Shown: piece by piece, positions 42,365 through 51,207 of the stretch
How positions within the stretch are numbered: the first letter of the stretch is position 1
Layout: each line of letters starts with the position of its first letter
Assembly: GCF_000719705.1 (NCBI RefSeq)
Contig: NZ_JOHO01000002.1
Location: 186,001 to 250,000, forward strand
Length of the DNA stretch: 64,000 bases
Reading direction: 5' to 3'
Origin: Streptomyces sp. NRRL S-350
Lineage (GTDB): Bacteria; Actinomycetota; Actinomycetes; Streptomycetales; Streptomycetaceae
Position numbers and translations under genes: made by a program
The notes under the pieces: model-generated
Database searches by the model: none
The model's input: the letters and a program-made list of their open reading frames with translations, nothing else
Told to the model about the DNA's origin: nothing

Positions 42365-43516
42365 GTGTCACCCATCGACGAGTCCGCGCCCCGACGGATC
42401 CTGCTCTGCCTGGACAAGTTCCGCGGCTCGGCCACCGCGGTGCAGGCCTGCCGCTGGCTCGCCGAGGGGATCCGGCGGGCCGCGCCCGAACTGCCCGTCC
42501 GCGAGGTGCCGGTAGCCGACGGCGGGGAGGGGACGGCGGAGGCGTTCCTCGCGGCCGGCTTCCGGGCCGTGCCCGTGCGGGTGAGCGGCCCCACCGGTGA
42601 ACCGGTCGACGCCAGGCTGGCCGTGCGCGGCGACCGGGCCGTCGTCGAGCTGGCCCAGGCATCCGGGCTGCACCTGCTGCCGGAAGGCCGGCCCGCGCCA
42701 CTGACCGCGTCCACCTACGGCACCGGTGAACTGCTGCGCGCCGCACTGGACCTGGGCTGCCGGGAGGTCGTCCTGGCCGTCGGCGGCAGCGCCACCACCG
42801 ACGGCGGGGCCGGCCTGCTGCGGGCGCTCGGCGCGCGCGTGCCCGACGCCGCCGGTGCCGAACTCCCGCCCGGCGGCGCCGCCCTGGCCGACGCGGAGAC
42901 GGTCGACCTGACCGGTCTGGACCGGCGCCTGCGCGACACCCGCCTGGTCCTGGCCTCCGACGTCGACAACCCCCTCCTCGGACCGGACGGCGCGGCGGCC
43001 GTCTTCGCCCCGCAGAAGGGCGCGGACGCCGACCAGGTCGCGCTGCTGGAAGCGGGGCTCGACCGGTTCGCCCGGCTGCTGGCGGTCCGCACCGGAGTGG
43101 ACCTGGCCGACCGGCCCGGTGCCGGAGCGGCCGGCGGCGCCGGCTTCGCGGCGCTGGTGCTGGGAGCCCGGCGGGAGCCGGGGGTCGACGTGCTGCTCTC
43201 CGAACTCGGCCTGGACGCCGCGCTGACGGGGGCGGGCCTCGTGGTGGTCGGCGAGGGCTGCCTCGACGCCCAGAGCCTGCGCGGCAAGGCGCCGATCGGG
43301 GTGGCCGCGCGGGCCCGCCGCGCGGGCGTCCCGGTCGCCGCCGTCGCCGGCCGGGTGGAGGTCTCGCCCGCCGACCTGGCGGCCCACGGCATCACCTCGG
43401 TCCACTCGCTCGCCGGCCGGGCCGGAGGCCCCGCGACCGCGATGGCCGAGACCCGGCGACTGCTCGGGGAGGTCGGCGCCGATCTCGCCCGCCGGGCCGT
43501 TTGCCGCCTTCCCTGA
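42365..43516 (+). CDS. Glycerate kinase (GlxK/GarK family)
   Basis: Phosphorylates D-glycerate with ATP, giving 2-phosphoglycerate in most GarK/GlxK-type enzymes. The 383-residue protein shows the family's start LLCLDKFRGSATA, PVADGGEGTAEAFL, TYGTGELLRAALD, VLAVGGSATTDGGAG, SDVDNPLLGPDGAAAVFAPQKGA (in parts) and GEGCLDAQSLRGKAP. The GTG at 42365 has no visible ribosome binding site, while TACGTT 7 bases upstream could be a -10 box, so a leaderless transcript is possible. The link to the sugar pathways around it is unclear; none of them obviously yields glycerate. It may be a housekeeping gene placed here by chance. Confidence 0.9.
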   Translation: MSPIDESAPRRILLCLDKFRGSATAVQACRWLAEGIRRAAPELPVREVPVADGGEGTAEAFLAAGFRAVPVRVSGPTGEPVDARLAVRGDRAVVELAQASGLHLLPEGRPAPLTASTYGTGELLRAALDLGCREVVLAVGGSATTDGGAGLLRALGARVPDAAGAELPPGGAALADAETVDLTGLDRRLRDTRLVLASDVDNPLLGPDGAAAVFAPQKGADADQVALLEAGLDRFARLLAVRTGVDLADRPGAGAAGGAGFAALVLGARREPGVDVLLSELGLDAALTGAGLVVVGEGCLDAQSLRGKAPIGVAARARRAGVPVAAVAGRVEVSPADLAAHGITSVHSLAGRAGGPATAMAETRRLLGEVGADLARRAVCRLP

Positions 43517-43535
43517 CCGTCTCGCCGGAGCCCGG

Positions 43536-43579
43536 CCCGTGCCCGCCGTGCCCGCCCGTGCCCGCCGTGCCCGCCCGTG
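43536..43579. repeat. 19-base tandem repeat, 2.3 copies
   Basis: The unit CCCGTGCCCGCCGTGCCCG occurs at 43536-43554 and 43555-43573 and starts a third time. It lies between the convergent glycerate kinase and fucosidase genes. No terminator-like stem as clear as elsewhere was seen in this gap. Confidence 0.7.
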
Positions 43580-43661
43580 CGGCCCGCGCCCGAACGGTCG
43601 AGGACGGGGCGCGGCGAGCCGGCACGGACCTGGACGGCCAGGGCCGGGGCACTGCCTCCCG

Positions 43662-45722
43662 CTAGCTGCCGAGCCCCCGCTGGCCGTCGAGCGGCCGCGC
43701 CGAGCCGGCGCCGGAGACGGACGGGTCCAGGAACGCGCGGTCGTACACCTCCAGGGAGCGGATCGACGCCCAGGCGCCGGTGTCCAGACCGGTGACGGTC
43801 ACCCGGACGTAGCGGGTCCGGGCCGTGAACGTCGTGGTCTGCACCTGTGCGGCGGCGGTGTTCCCGGTCAGGTCGGCGAGCGTCGACCAGGTCGACCCGT
43901 CGGCGGATCCGTCGATCCGGCAGCGGTAGGCCTTCCCGGGCAGTTCCCAGGCGATCCGGACGCCCGTGACCGGCCGGACCCGGCCGAGGTCCGCCTGCAG
44001 CCAGTGGCCGGTGCCGCCGTCGGCCGCGCACCAGCGGGTGGAGGTGTCCCCGTCCACCGCGTTGCCCGCCAGGTTCCCGTGGGCGGTCTCCACGCTGTCG
44101 CTCCTGGCGGGGCAGCCGCGGGCGATGTCCGTCGGCACCACCGGCCGGTCGAGCACGATCGCCACGATCGTGTCGTCGGGGAAGCGGGTGCGGTCGATGC
44201 CGGTGACGGTGACTCTGTTCCCGTCGGCCGGGCGGTGGGGGAGCGGGTTCCTGGAGACCACGTCGTAGACCGAGGTGACCTGGGCGTCGCCCAGCGAGGG
44301 GGTGGTGAAGCTGCCGCCGCCGCTGTAGCCGGAGAACAGGTGCGCGTAGACGGTCCGGTCGGTGAAGGTGAAGCCGTACTGGCCGTCCACCGGGTTCCAC
44401 GGGCCGCCACGGGTGCTGTAGAGGGCTTCCCGGTTGGCGCTCATGAACCCGCCGAGTTGGCGGAGCAGCGCCGCCTGCTTGCCGGGGACCGTACCGGTCG
44501 CGTCCGGGCCGACGTTGACGATCACGCACATGTCGCGGACGAAGGAGTTGACGAGCAGGGCCATCGCCGAGGAGAGGGGCATGGCGTTGTCGCCGCTGTA
44601 CCCCCAGCTGCCGCCGACGCTGAACGCCTTCTGGACCAGGCGGCCGAAGCGGATCGGCCCGCTCGGCACGCCGGTGCCCTCGTCGATGTCGTAGTCGCCC
44701 ACCCACCCGGAGCGCGACGTGGCGACCGCGTTCGGCTGGTGCCGGCGCACCAGGCCGGTGAGCCCCAGCGGCGTGCCGGTGCCCGGCTCGTTCTCGCCGT
44801 ACGCCGGGTCCACCGGCCAGCCGTTGGCCTGGTCCCGGTACTGGCCGGGCTCCCAGAAGAACGACCCCTGGGCGTCGGTGCCCTGCTGCGCCACCCAGCC
44901 GCCGTCCCACCAGATGTCGTCGACGGCGCCGTAGTCGGTGACCAGCTCCTTGACGGACTGGTAGACCTCGTTCTTGAGGGTCCGGGCGTTCTCGTGGTAG
45001 TCGAAGCCGGCCGGGTCGGTGCCCTCGTGGTTCCACGGGTACGGGCTGCCCGGCAGCACGCAGTCGGCGGTGAGGGCGGGGTTCGGCGGCTTCGCCCCGC
45101 TCACGTCGTAGTAGCCGGGGTAGCGCCAGTCGATCGGCGAGTAGTAGAGCCCGACCCGCAGCCCGGCCGCGCGGACGGCGTCCACGTACTTCCTGACGAA
45201 GTCGGTGCCGGCCGGGAACGGTGCGGAGCCGGTGGTCCAGGCGTTGGGGTGGCGGCTCGGCCACAGCGCGAGGCCGTCGTGGTGGCGGGTCGTCAGGACG
45301 ACGTGGCCGGCGCCGAGGTCCGTGGCCAGTCGGGCCCAGGCGGCCGGGTCGACGGACTGCGACCGGGCGGCGAAGGGAGCGGCGTACTGCGACCGGTAGG
45401 CGCTGGGCTTGGTCTTGGAGTAGAACATGTACCACTCGCCCTGGGCGGGTACCGCGTAGGCGCCCCAGTGGATGAACATGGCCAGCTTGTTGTCGCGCAT
45501 CCATTGGATCCTGCTGTCGGGCTGCTGCCAGGCCCCCTGGTCAAGCTTCGGGATGCGTAACGGGACGAGGGGCAGCGGATCGCCTCCGGTCGCGGCGCCT
45601 CGGGCCGTGGCGCCTTCGGCCGGGGCGGCTTCGGCCAGGGTTCCGACGGGGCCGACGACGGTGGCGGCGGTCGCAACTGCCAGACCGGTGAGGACGTTTC
45701 GCCGACTGATGGGTCGTGTCAC
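43662..45722 (-). CDS. Secreted GH29 alpha-L-fucosidase with CBM32-like domain
   Basis: Releases L-fucose from fucosylated glycans outside the cell. The 686-residue protein begins with a Tat signal (ISRRNVLTGLAVATAA...) ending near residue 40. The GH29 domain shows MFIHWGAYAVPAQGEWY, TRHHDGLALWPS, VGLYYSPIDW and the nucleophile Asp in VDDIWWDGGWV. After a beta domain, the last 140 residues are an F5/8 type C (CBM32) module (NAVDGDTSTRWCAADGG, WLQADLGR, YVRVTVTGL). GTG 45722 follows GGAG. The neighbouring fucose operon makes L-fucose the expected product; fucosylated xyloglucan is a likely source, though host or fungal glycans are possible. Confidence 0.92.
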   Translation of the reverse strand: MTRPISRRNVLTGLAVATAATVVGPVGTLAEAAPAEGATARGAATGGDPLPLVPLRIPKLDQGAWQQPDSRIQWMRDNKLAMFIHWGAYAVPAQGEWYMFYSKTKPSAYRSQYAAPFAARSQSVDPAAWARLATDLGAGHVVLTTRHHDGLALWPSRHPNAWTTGSAPFPAGTDFVRKYVDAVRAAGLRVGLYYSPIDWRYPGYYDVSGAKPPNPALTADCVLPGSPYPWNHEGTDPAGFDYHENARTLKNEVYQSVKELVTDYGAVDDIWWDGGWVAQQGTDAQGSFFWEPGQYRDQANGWPVDPAYGENEPGTGTPLGLTGLVRRHQPNAVATSRSGWVGDYDIDEGTGVPSGPIRFGRLVQKAFSVGGSWGYSGDNAMPLSSAMALLVNSFVRDMCVIVNVGPDATGTVPGKQAALLRQLGGFMSANREALYSTRGGPWNPVDGQYGFTFTDRTVYAHLFSGYSGGGSFTTPSLGDAQVTSVYDVVSRNPLPHRPADGNRVTVTGIDRTRFPDDTIVAIVLDRPVVPTDIARGCPARSDSVETAHGNLAGNAVDGDTSTRWCAADGGTGHWLQADLGRVRPVTGVRIAWELPGKAYRCRIDGSADGSTWSTLADLTGNTAAAQVQTTTFTARTRYVRVTVTGLDTGAWASIRSLEVYDRAFLDPSVSGAGSARPLDGQRGLGS

Positions 45723-46126
45723 GGGAGCTCCGTTCGTCCTGGATCGCTCGCTACGGGTGGACTCCGCGAGCCAGGTACATGTATCGCGGCCGTGCCGGTG
45801 CGCTGTCAAGACGTCGGACGGCGATATGTCCGATGATTGTCGGCGGTCGACACCGCCCGTCGATCCCGGTCCAGGCCCCGTCGAAGCGCAGTGGATTCCC
45901 GTACGGCTCGGCCAACCCCCAGTTCAGAAAGGCCTTTTGCTGTCAAATCGCCGATCGTGAGGGCTGTTCCGCGTCTCGACCGGGCCGATCCCCGTGCGGC
46001 CGCCTTGGCGATGAGGGGGGATATTCATCGGATCGATCCGCGTCGGGCTCTTCGGCCTGCCCGGGTCGGCTGGGCCGGGCAGGCCGACCGGCGGCGCCCC
46101 GTCGCCGGGCGTCGCCTGCCCCGCCG
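45723..46126. other. Intergenic region between fucosidase and GntR genes
   Basis: No gene was seen. On the minus strand TTGACA (45809-45804) with GATACA 18 bases further is a possible fucosidase promoter. An inverted repeat TCGGAC/GTCCGA (45814-45833) lies upstream of it. CATCGGATC (46026-46034) matches the fucose operator candidates at 8 of 9 positions and overlaps a perfect palindrome CGGATCGATCCG (46029-46040). An imperfect hairpin at about 46056-46086 may end the GntR transcript. Confidence 0.45.
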
Positions 46127-46843
46127 TCAGCCGAGCGCCGAGCCCGCTTCGCCGAGGGTCTCGCGGAGCCACTGCTCGACCCCGGCGACGTGCACGGTCG
46201 CCCAGGCGTGGGCGACCTCCGGGCGGCGGTCGGCGATGGCGTCGAAGATCGCGCGGTGCTGCTGCCGGGTGCGGGCCACCGCGCCCTCCTCGGTCAGCCC
46301 GCGCCAGATCCGGGCCCGGGTGGTCGGACCGGACAGGCCGTCGATCAGCGAGCAGAGCACGGTGTTGCCCGACCCGGCCGCGATCCTGCGGTGGAACTCC
46401 AGGTCGTTCGCGATGATCTCCTCCAGCGGCGCGGTGCCGTCCAGGTCCTCCAGCACGTCCCGCAGGGCGGTTATGTCCTCCTCGGACATCACCCGGGCGG
46501 CCATCGCCGCGGCGGCGGGCTCCAGGATGCGGCGGACCTCCAGGAACTCCAGCACCGTGTTGTCCTGGTGGAAGTCGACGACGAACGCCAGCGCGTCCAG
46601 CAGGAGTTCGGGCTCCAGGCTGGTCACGTACGTGCCGTCGCCCTGGCGCACGTCGAGCACCCTGATGAGGGACAGGGCCTTCACCGCCTCCCGCAGCGAA
46701 TTGCGGGAGAGGCCGAGCCGCTCCGCGAGGTCGGCCTCCTTCGGAAGCTTCGCGCCGGGGCGCAGCTCGCCGCTCACGATCATGGCCTTGATCTTCTCGA
46801 TCGCCTCGTCGGTGACTGGCACGGCCTCGCCTTTCCTGGTCAT
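46127..46843 (-). CDS. GntR-family (FadR type) regulator, probable fucose regulator
   Basis: A 238-residue transcription factor. Residues 10-75 are the winged helix (IVSGELRPGAKLPKEADLAERLGLSRNSLREAVKALSLIRVLDVRQGDGTYV). The rest is an all-helical FCD domain with the metal/ligand pattern D-x3-H (NDLEFHRRIA) and two further His (QQHRAIFDAI, HAWATVHVAGVEQWL). FCD regulators commonly sense small organic acids, so fuconate, its keto-acid products or lactate are plausible effectors. ATG start after AAAGA. It is separated from the fucose operon by a hairpin. The CATCSGATG sites at the fucose promoters are likely, but unproven, targets. Confidence 0.88.
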   Translation of the reverse strand: MTRKGEAVPVTDEAIEKIKAMIVSGELRPGAKLPKEADLAERLGLSRNSLREAVKALSLIRVLDVRQGDGTYVTSLEPELLLDALAFVVDFHQDNTVLEFLEVRRILEPAAAAMAARVMSEEDITALRDVLEDLDGTAPLEEIIANDLEFHRRIAAGSGNTVLCSLIDGLSGPTTRARIWRGLTEEGAVARTRQQHRAIFDAIADRRPEVAHAWATVHVAGVEQWLRETLGEAGSALG

Positions 46844-46865
46844 CTGATCTTTGCAGCATAGAGGT

Positions 46866-46916
46866 GGCGCCCGGCCCGGCCCCCGTGCTTGCGGAAAGGC
46901 GGCCGGGCCGGGCGCC
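46866..46916 (-). terminator. Terminator hairpin after the fucose operon
   Basis: Perfect 15-bp arms (46866-46880 and 46902-46916) directly after the rhaM stop. The regulator gene begins 23 bases beyond, so read-through could still supply it. Confidence 0.8.
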
Positions 46917-46918
46917 GG

Positions 46919-47230
46919 TCAGAGCTCCCACACGACGGGCAGACCGGCCGCGGCGCCGGCGTCCGAGTAGTCGTGGACGACGTCCAGCAGCTCCGCCATG
47001 CGGCTCTGCCAGGCGATGTTGACGGGCAGCTTCTCCAACCGGGCCAGCAGCCGGGCGTAGTCCTCGCACTCCAGCAGGTGGAACAACTCGGCACCGCTGC
47101 GCCAGATGGTCCAGGAGGTCACGCCGGCGGCGCTGATGGCGGCGGTGAGTTCGGCGGGCACCTGGCGGTGCGCGGCCTCGTACTCCTCGATCCGGTCCTC
47201 GCGGACGCGGGTGTGCAGGGCGATCCTCAT
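46919..47230 (-). CDS. rhaM: RhaM-family mutarotase (likely acting on L-fucose)
   Basis: A 103-residue protein of the L-rhamnose mutarotase family (DUF718), which speeds interconversion of sugar anomers. Typical segments: RIALHTRVREDRIEEYEAAH, SWTIWRSGAELFHLLECEDY with the family's catalytic His, and LPVNIAWQSRMAELLD. The length equals the family's usual 104. ATG overlaps the lutC stop by 4 bp. In this operon the enzyme most likely supplies the anomer used by the sugar dehydrogenase (50209-51207). L-fucose and L-rhamnose are both 6-deoxy sugars, so a family named after rhamnose can fit fucose. Confidence 0.88.
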   Translation of the reverse strand: MRIALHTRVREDRIEEYEAAHRQVPAELTAAISAAGVTSWTIWRSGAELFHLLECEDYARLLARLEKLPVNIAWQSRMAELLDVVHDYSDAGAAAGLPVVWEL

Positions 47231-48018
47231 GGCTGCTCCGGGGTCTTGGGGCCGGGGGCGGCATCAGTGGCGGCGGAAGGGGCGGGGGTGCTGGTGGAGG
47301 CGGTGGCGCGGTCGGCGGCGGCAGCGGGGGCGCCGACGACGATGACGTCCAGCGTCCGGGGCCCGTGCACGCCCTCGACCCGGTCGAGTTCGATGTCGCT
47401 GGTCGCCGAGGGGCCGGAGACGAAGGTCAGCGGCAGGCGCGGGTCCAGGCGCGCGAGCGCCTCGGGGACGTCGTCGACGATCTGTTCGGCGCGCACGACG
47501 CACAGGTGGTAGTCGGGGACGAGGGTGAGGGCCCGCCTGCCCTGGCCCGGGCCGGTGTCCAGGACGACGGTGCCGGTGACGGCGATGCCCACGGCGGCGA
47601 GGGTGAGGGCGCCGTCGACGGCGTCCAGGGCGGGGACGTCGAGCGGCTCCCGCTGCCATTGCCAGTCGCCGGGCGGCAGGAGCCCGGGCGGGAAGCCGTC
47701 GGGCAGCGCCAGCCGGGTGGCGCCGCGCGCGGTGAGGGCGGCGGCGATGGCTCCGGGCAGGCCGGCCGGGTCGGTCCGGGTGACCGTGGCGCGGTAGTCG
47801 GCGACCCGTTCGGCGAACAGGGCCACGAGGTCCTGACCGGGTTCGGCGTGGCCGCGGCGGTAGCCCCGGTGGGCGGTCGCGGCCCGGCTCGTCCCGCTGT
47901 CCGTTCCGGCGCTCGTCCCGTGGCTCGTCCCGTTGCTCGTCCCGTCGGGCGTCTCCTCGGCGGGGACGTCGGCGAGTGCGGCCCGGATGCGGCCGAGGAC
48001 GACCTCCCGGCTGTTCAT
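47227..48018 (-). CDS. lutC: Lactate utilisation protein LutC (LUD domain)
   Basis: A 263-residue LUD-domain protein, third subunit of the LutABC complex that oxidises L-lactate to pyruvate. Typical segments: VVLGRIRAALADVP, ALTLAAVGIAVTGTVVLDTGPGQGRRAL and FVSGPSATSDIELDRVEGVHGP. It carries no iron-sulphur motif, as expected for LutC. ATGA overlaps on both sides (lutB and rhaM). Odd features: a five-fold tetrapeptide repeat (DGTSNGTSHGTSAGTDSGTS) near residues 25-44, encoded by a 12-base tandem repeat, and a low-complexity Ala/Thr/Pro tail. Confidence 0.92.
   Translation of the reverse strand: MNSREVVLGRIRAALADVPAEETPDGTSNGTSHGTSAGTDSGTSRAATAHRGYRRGHAEPGQDLVALFAERVADYRATVTRTDPAGLPGAIAAALTARGATRLALPDGFPPGLLPPGDWQWQREPLDVPALDAVDGALTLAAVGIAVTGTVVLDTGPGQGRRALTLVPDYHLCVVRAEQIVDDVPEALARLDPRLPLTFVSGPSATSDIELDRVEGVHGPRTLDVIVVGAPAAAADRATASTSTPAPSAATDAAPGPKTPEQP
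47887..47946. repeat. 12-base tandem repeat inside lutC, five copies
   Basis: The unit GCTCGTCCCGTN occurs at 47887, 47911, 47923 and 47935, with a divergent copy at 47899. It encodes a repeated xGTS tetrapeptide. Copy-number changes would keep the reading frame. Confidence 0.85.
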
Positions 48019-49472
48019 CGCTCACCTCCTCGGTTCTTGCGCCACCAGGCGCGGAAGGACTCGGCGGGCGGCGCGGGGGTGTCCCGCTCGGCGGACCAGC
48101 CGCGCAGCGGGCCGGGCAGCGGGCCGATCCGCCCGCGCCGGGCGAGGGCCCGGCCACCGAGCGAGGCCGCCTTCTGGGCGGCGGCGAGCAGAGCGGGGGA
48201 GTCGAGGACGGTGGCGGCGGCCTTCATCGCCACCGACTCGGCGGTCGGCAGGCGCCCGGCGGCCCGTTTCGCCTCGACGACCTCGGAGCGCAGGTGGACC
48301 AGCAGCTTCGGAATGTCGATCTTCACCGGGCAGGCGTCGTAGCAGGCCCCGCACAGGGTGGAGGCGAACGGCAGGGACGCGGCCTGCTCGACCCCGACCA
48401 GTTGCGGGGTCAGCACGGCGCCGATCGGGCCGGGGTAGACCGAGCCGTAGGCGTGGCCGCCGGTGCGTTCGAAGACCGGGCAGACGTTGAGGCAGGCGGA
48501 GCAGCGGATGCAGGCGAGGGCCTGCCGGCCGACGGTGTCGGCGAGGGTGCCGGTGCGGCCGTTGTCGAGGAGGACGAGGTGGAACTCCGACGGGCCGTCG
48601 GACTCGGTGGTGCCGGCCCAGGTGGAGGTGTAGGGGTTCATCCGCTCGCCGGTGGAGGAGCGGGGCAGGAGCTGCAGGAACACCTCCAGGTCGGACCAGG
48701 TGGGCACGACCTTCTCGATGCCCATCACGGTGATCAGGGTTTCGGGCAGGGTCAGGCACATCCGGCCGTTGCCCTCGGACTCCACGACGACGACGGTGCC
48801 GGTGTCGGCGACGGCGAAGTTGGCCCCGGAGACGGCGACCTTCGCGGTGAGGAACTTCTCCCGCAGGTGCCGCCGGGCGGCCTCGGCGAGTTCGGCGGGG
48901 TCGTCGCCCAGCCCTTCGGGCGCGGGCCGGCCCCAGCGGCCCATCTCGGCGGCGAACAGGTCGCGGATCTCGGTCCGGTTGCGGTGGATCGCCGGGACGA
49001 GGATGTGGGAGGGGCGGTCGTCGCCGAGCTGCACGATGAGTTCGGCGAGGTCGGTCTCGTACGCGGTGATGCCGGCCTCGGCGAGGGCTTCGTTGAGGCC
49101 GATCTCCTGGGTGGCCATGGACTTGACCTTCACCACCTCCCGCTCGCCGGTGGCCCGCACCAGTTCGGTGACGATGCGGTTGGCGTCGGCGGCGTCGGCG
49201 GCCCAGTGCACGGTGCCGCCGGCCGCGGTGACGGACTCCTCCAACCGCACCAGGTGGTGGTCGAGGTGGCGCAGCGTCCTGGTCTTGATGGCGTCGGCGG
49301 CGGTGCGCAGCGCCTCCCAGTCGTCCAGCTCGGAGGTGACGGCCAGGCGCTTGTCGCGGATCGTGGAGGTGGCGCGTCGGAGGTTGGCGCGCAGCTGGTC
49401 GTCCCGGAGTGCTTCGCGTGCCGCCTCCGGGAAGGACGGCGAGCCGAGCCAGACCACGCCTCGGGTGCTCAC
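48015..49472 (-). CDS. lutB: Lactate utilisation protein LutB (iron-sulphur)
   Basis: A 485-residue subunit of the L-lactate oxidising complex. The N-terminal LUD-like domain includes VVKVKSMATQEIGLNEALA and HILVPAIHRNRTEIRDLF. Two [4Fe-4S] motifs follow: CIRCSACLNVCPV and CGACYDACPVKID. The tail LKKN-type end is replaced by FRAWWRKNRGGER, common in LutB. GTG start overlapping the lutA stop by 4 bp; stop overlaps lutC. In this operon it would take electrons from L-lactate produced by the last step of fucose oxidation. Confidence 0.95.
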   Translation of the reverse strand: MSTRGVVWLGSPSFPEAAREALRDDQLRANLRRATSTIRDKRLAVTSELDDWEALRTAADAIKTRTLRHLDHHLVRLEESVTAAGGTVHWAADAADANRIVTELVRATGEREVVKVKSMATQEIGLNEALAEAGITAYETDLAELIVQLGDDRPSHILVPAIHRNRTEIRDLFAAEMGRWGRPAPEGLGDDPAELAEAARRHLREKFLTAKVAVSGANFAVADTGTVVVVESEGNGRMCLTLPETLITVMGIEKVVPTWSDLEVFLQLLPRSSTGERMNPYTSTWAGTTESDGPSEFHLVLLDNGRTGTLADTVGRQALACIRCSACLNVCPVFERTGGHAYGSVYPGPIGAVLTPQLVGVEQAASLPFASTLCGACYDACPVKIDIPKLLVHLRSEVVEAKRAAGRLPTAESVAMKAAATVLDSPALLAAAQKAASLGGRALARRGRIGPLPGPLRGWSAERDTPAPPAESFRAWWRKNRGGER

Positions 49473-50209
49473 CTGCCGGCTCCTTCCGGACCGGCCAGGA
49501 TCTCGGCCAGGTGCATGGTCCGGACGGGTGCGCCGCGCCGGGAGAGGCCGCCGCCGATGTGCAGCAGGCAGGAGTTGTCGGCCGCGCACAGGACCTCGGC
49601 GCCCGTCTCCAGGACCGCCGCGGCCTTGTCGGCGAGCATCGCGCCGGACGTCTCGGCGTTCTTGACGGCGAAGGTGCCGCCGAACCCGCAGCACGAGTCG
49701 GCGGCCGGGATGTCGACCAGGTCGAGGTCCCGGACCGCGCGCAGCAGCCGCTGCGGCCGGTCGCCGAGGCGCAGTCCGCGCAGCGAGTGGCAGGTGGGGT
49801 GGTAGGCGACGCGGTGCGGGAAGCGGGCGCCGACGTCCGTGACGCCGAGGACGTCGGTCAGGAACTCGGTGAACTCGTGGACCCGGGGCGCCAGTTCGGC
49901 GACCTGCCGGTGCAGCCCCGGCGGGCCGTACCGTTCGGCGAGGGCGGGGTGGTGTTCCCGGACGGTGCCGGCGCAGGAGGCGGACGGGGTGACGACGGCG
50001 TCGTACTCGCCGAAGGCGCGTGCGAACCGGGCCACCAGCGGGACGGCGTCCGTGCGGTAGCCGGTGTTGATGTGCATCTGCCCGCAGCAGGTCTGCTCCT
50101 GCGGGAACGCGACGGTGTGGCCGAGGCGTTCGAGGACGGTCACCACGGCCCGGCCGGTGGCGGGGAACACGGTGTCGTTGAAGCACGTGATGAAGAGGGC
50201 GATGCGCAT
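49469..50209 (-). CDS. lutA: Lactate utilisation protein LutA (CCG domains)
   Basis: A 246-residue subunit of the LutABC L-lactate oxidising complex. Two cysteine-rich CCG domains are visible: TCCGQMHINTGY with PSASCAGTVREHHP, and YHPTCHSLRGLR with DSCCGFGGTFAVKNAETS. Such domains bind [4Fe-4S] clusters in related heterodisulfide-reductase-like proteins. The ATG shares one base with the stop of the preceding dehydrogenase gene (TGATG), a coupled start. Its presence in a fucose operon supports L-lactate as an end product of the pathway. Confidence 0.95.
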   Translation of the reverse strand: MRIALFITCFNDTVFPATGRAVVTVLERLGHTVAFPQEQTCCGQMHINTGYRTDAVPLVARFARAFGEYDAVVTPSASCAGTVREHHPALAERYGPPGLHRQVAELAPRVHEFTEFLTDVLGVTDVGARFPHRVAYHPTCHSLRGLRLGDRPQRLLRAVRDLDLVDIPAADSCCGFGGTFAVKNAETSGAMLADKAAAVLETGAEVLCAADNSCLLHIGGGLSRRGAPVRTMHLAEILAGPEGAGR

Positions 50210-51207
50210 CAGTGCGCCTCCTCCGGGGTCGGGACGCCCGGCGGGAGCAGTTCGCGGTCCTTGAGTTCGGTCCACAGGGCGGCGGGCACCGGGTGGTCGA
50301 GCATGGTGGCGGCGTCCCGGGCCTCGGCGGCGTTGCGGGTGCCGACCAGGACGCTCGCCACCGCGGGGTGGCCGAACGGGAAGCGCAGCGCCGCGGCGCG
50401 CAGCGGCACGCCGTGCCGCTCGCAGACGGCCTTCAGCTCCAGGGCGCGCGCCAGCAGGTCGGCGGGCGCGGCGGCGTAGTCGAAGGTGGCACCGGGGCGC
50501 GGGTCGGCGAGCAGGCCGGAGTTGAAGACGCCGCCGATGACGACGCCGACGCCGCGTGCGGCGGCGAGGGGCAGCAGTTCGGTGAGTCCGCGCTGGTCGA
50601 GCAGGCTGTAGCGCCCGGCCAGGAGGACGGCGTCGAGGTCGGTCTCGCGGATGAAGCGGGCGAGGAGCCCGGCCTGGTTCATCCCGACGCCGATCGCGCC
50701 GAGCAGTCCTTCGGCGCGGAGCTGGGCCAGCGCCGGGTAGGCCTCGGTGAGCGCCTGCTCGGCGTGGTCGTCGGGGTCGTGGAGGTAGGCGATGTCGATC
50801 CGGTCCAGGCCGAGCCGTTCCAGGCTGTCCTCGATCGAGCGGCGGACGCCCGCGGCGCTGAAGTCCCAGACCCGGCGGTGGGTGGCGGGGACGGCGAAGC
50901 CGTCGGCGAGGTCGTCGCCGCCCCGGCCGGGGGCCGGCCGCAGCAGTCGGCCGACTTTGGTGGAGAGCGTGTAGGCGTCGCGGGGGCGGCCGCGCAGGGC
51001 CTGCCCGAGCCGCCGCTCGGACAGGCCCAGCCCGTAGTGCGGGGCGGTGTCGAAGTACCGGACGCCGGACTCCCAGGCGGCGGCGACGGCCTCTTCGGCT
51101 TCGGCGTCGGTCACCGGGGTGAACAGGTTGCCGATGCCCGCGGCGCCGAAGGCGAGTTCGGTGACCGGCACTGTGCTCCGCCCCAGGGCGCTGCGGCGCG
51201 GGGTCAC
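50209..51207 (-). CDS. Aldo/keto reductase, probable L-fucose 1-dehydrogenase
   Basis: A 332-residue NAD(P)-dependent enzyme with the aldo/keto reductase barrel: GAAGIGNLFTPVTDAEA, the catalytic Asp/Tyr/Lys/His set in RYFDTAPHYGLGLSERRLG, STKVGRLLRP and AYLHDPDDH. This branch includes D-threo-aldose/L-fucose dehydrogenases and pyridoxal 4-dehydrogenase. In this operon it should oxidise L-fucose to the lactone (L-fucono-lactone), the first committed step. GTG overlaps the SDR stop by 4 bp. No separate lactonase gene was found in the operon; the lactone may hydrolyse spontaneously. Confidence 0.85.
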   Translation of the reverse strand: MTPRRSALGRSTVPVTELAFGAAGIGNLFTPVTDAEAEEAVAAAWESGVRYFDTAPHYGLGLSERRLGQALRGRPRDAYTLSTKVGRLLRPAPGRGGDDLADGFAVPATHRRVWDFSAAGVRRSIEDSLERLGLDRIDIAYLHDPDDHAEQALTEAYPALAQLRAEGLLGAIGVGMNQAGLLARFIRETDLDAVLLAGRYSLLDQRGLTELLPLAAARGVGVVIGGVFNSGLLADPRPGATFDYAAAPADLLARALELKAVCERHGVPLRAAALRFPFGHPAVASVLVGTRNAAEARDAATMLDHPVPAALWTELKDRELLPPGVPTPEEAH

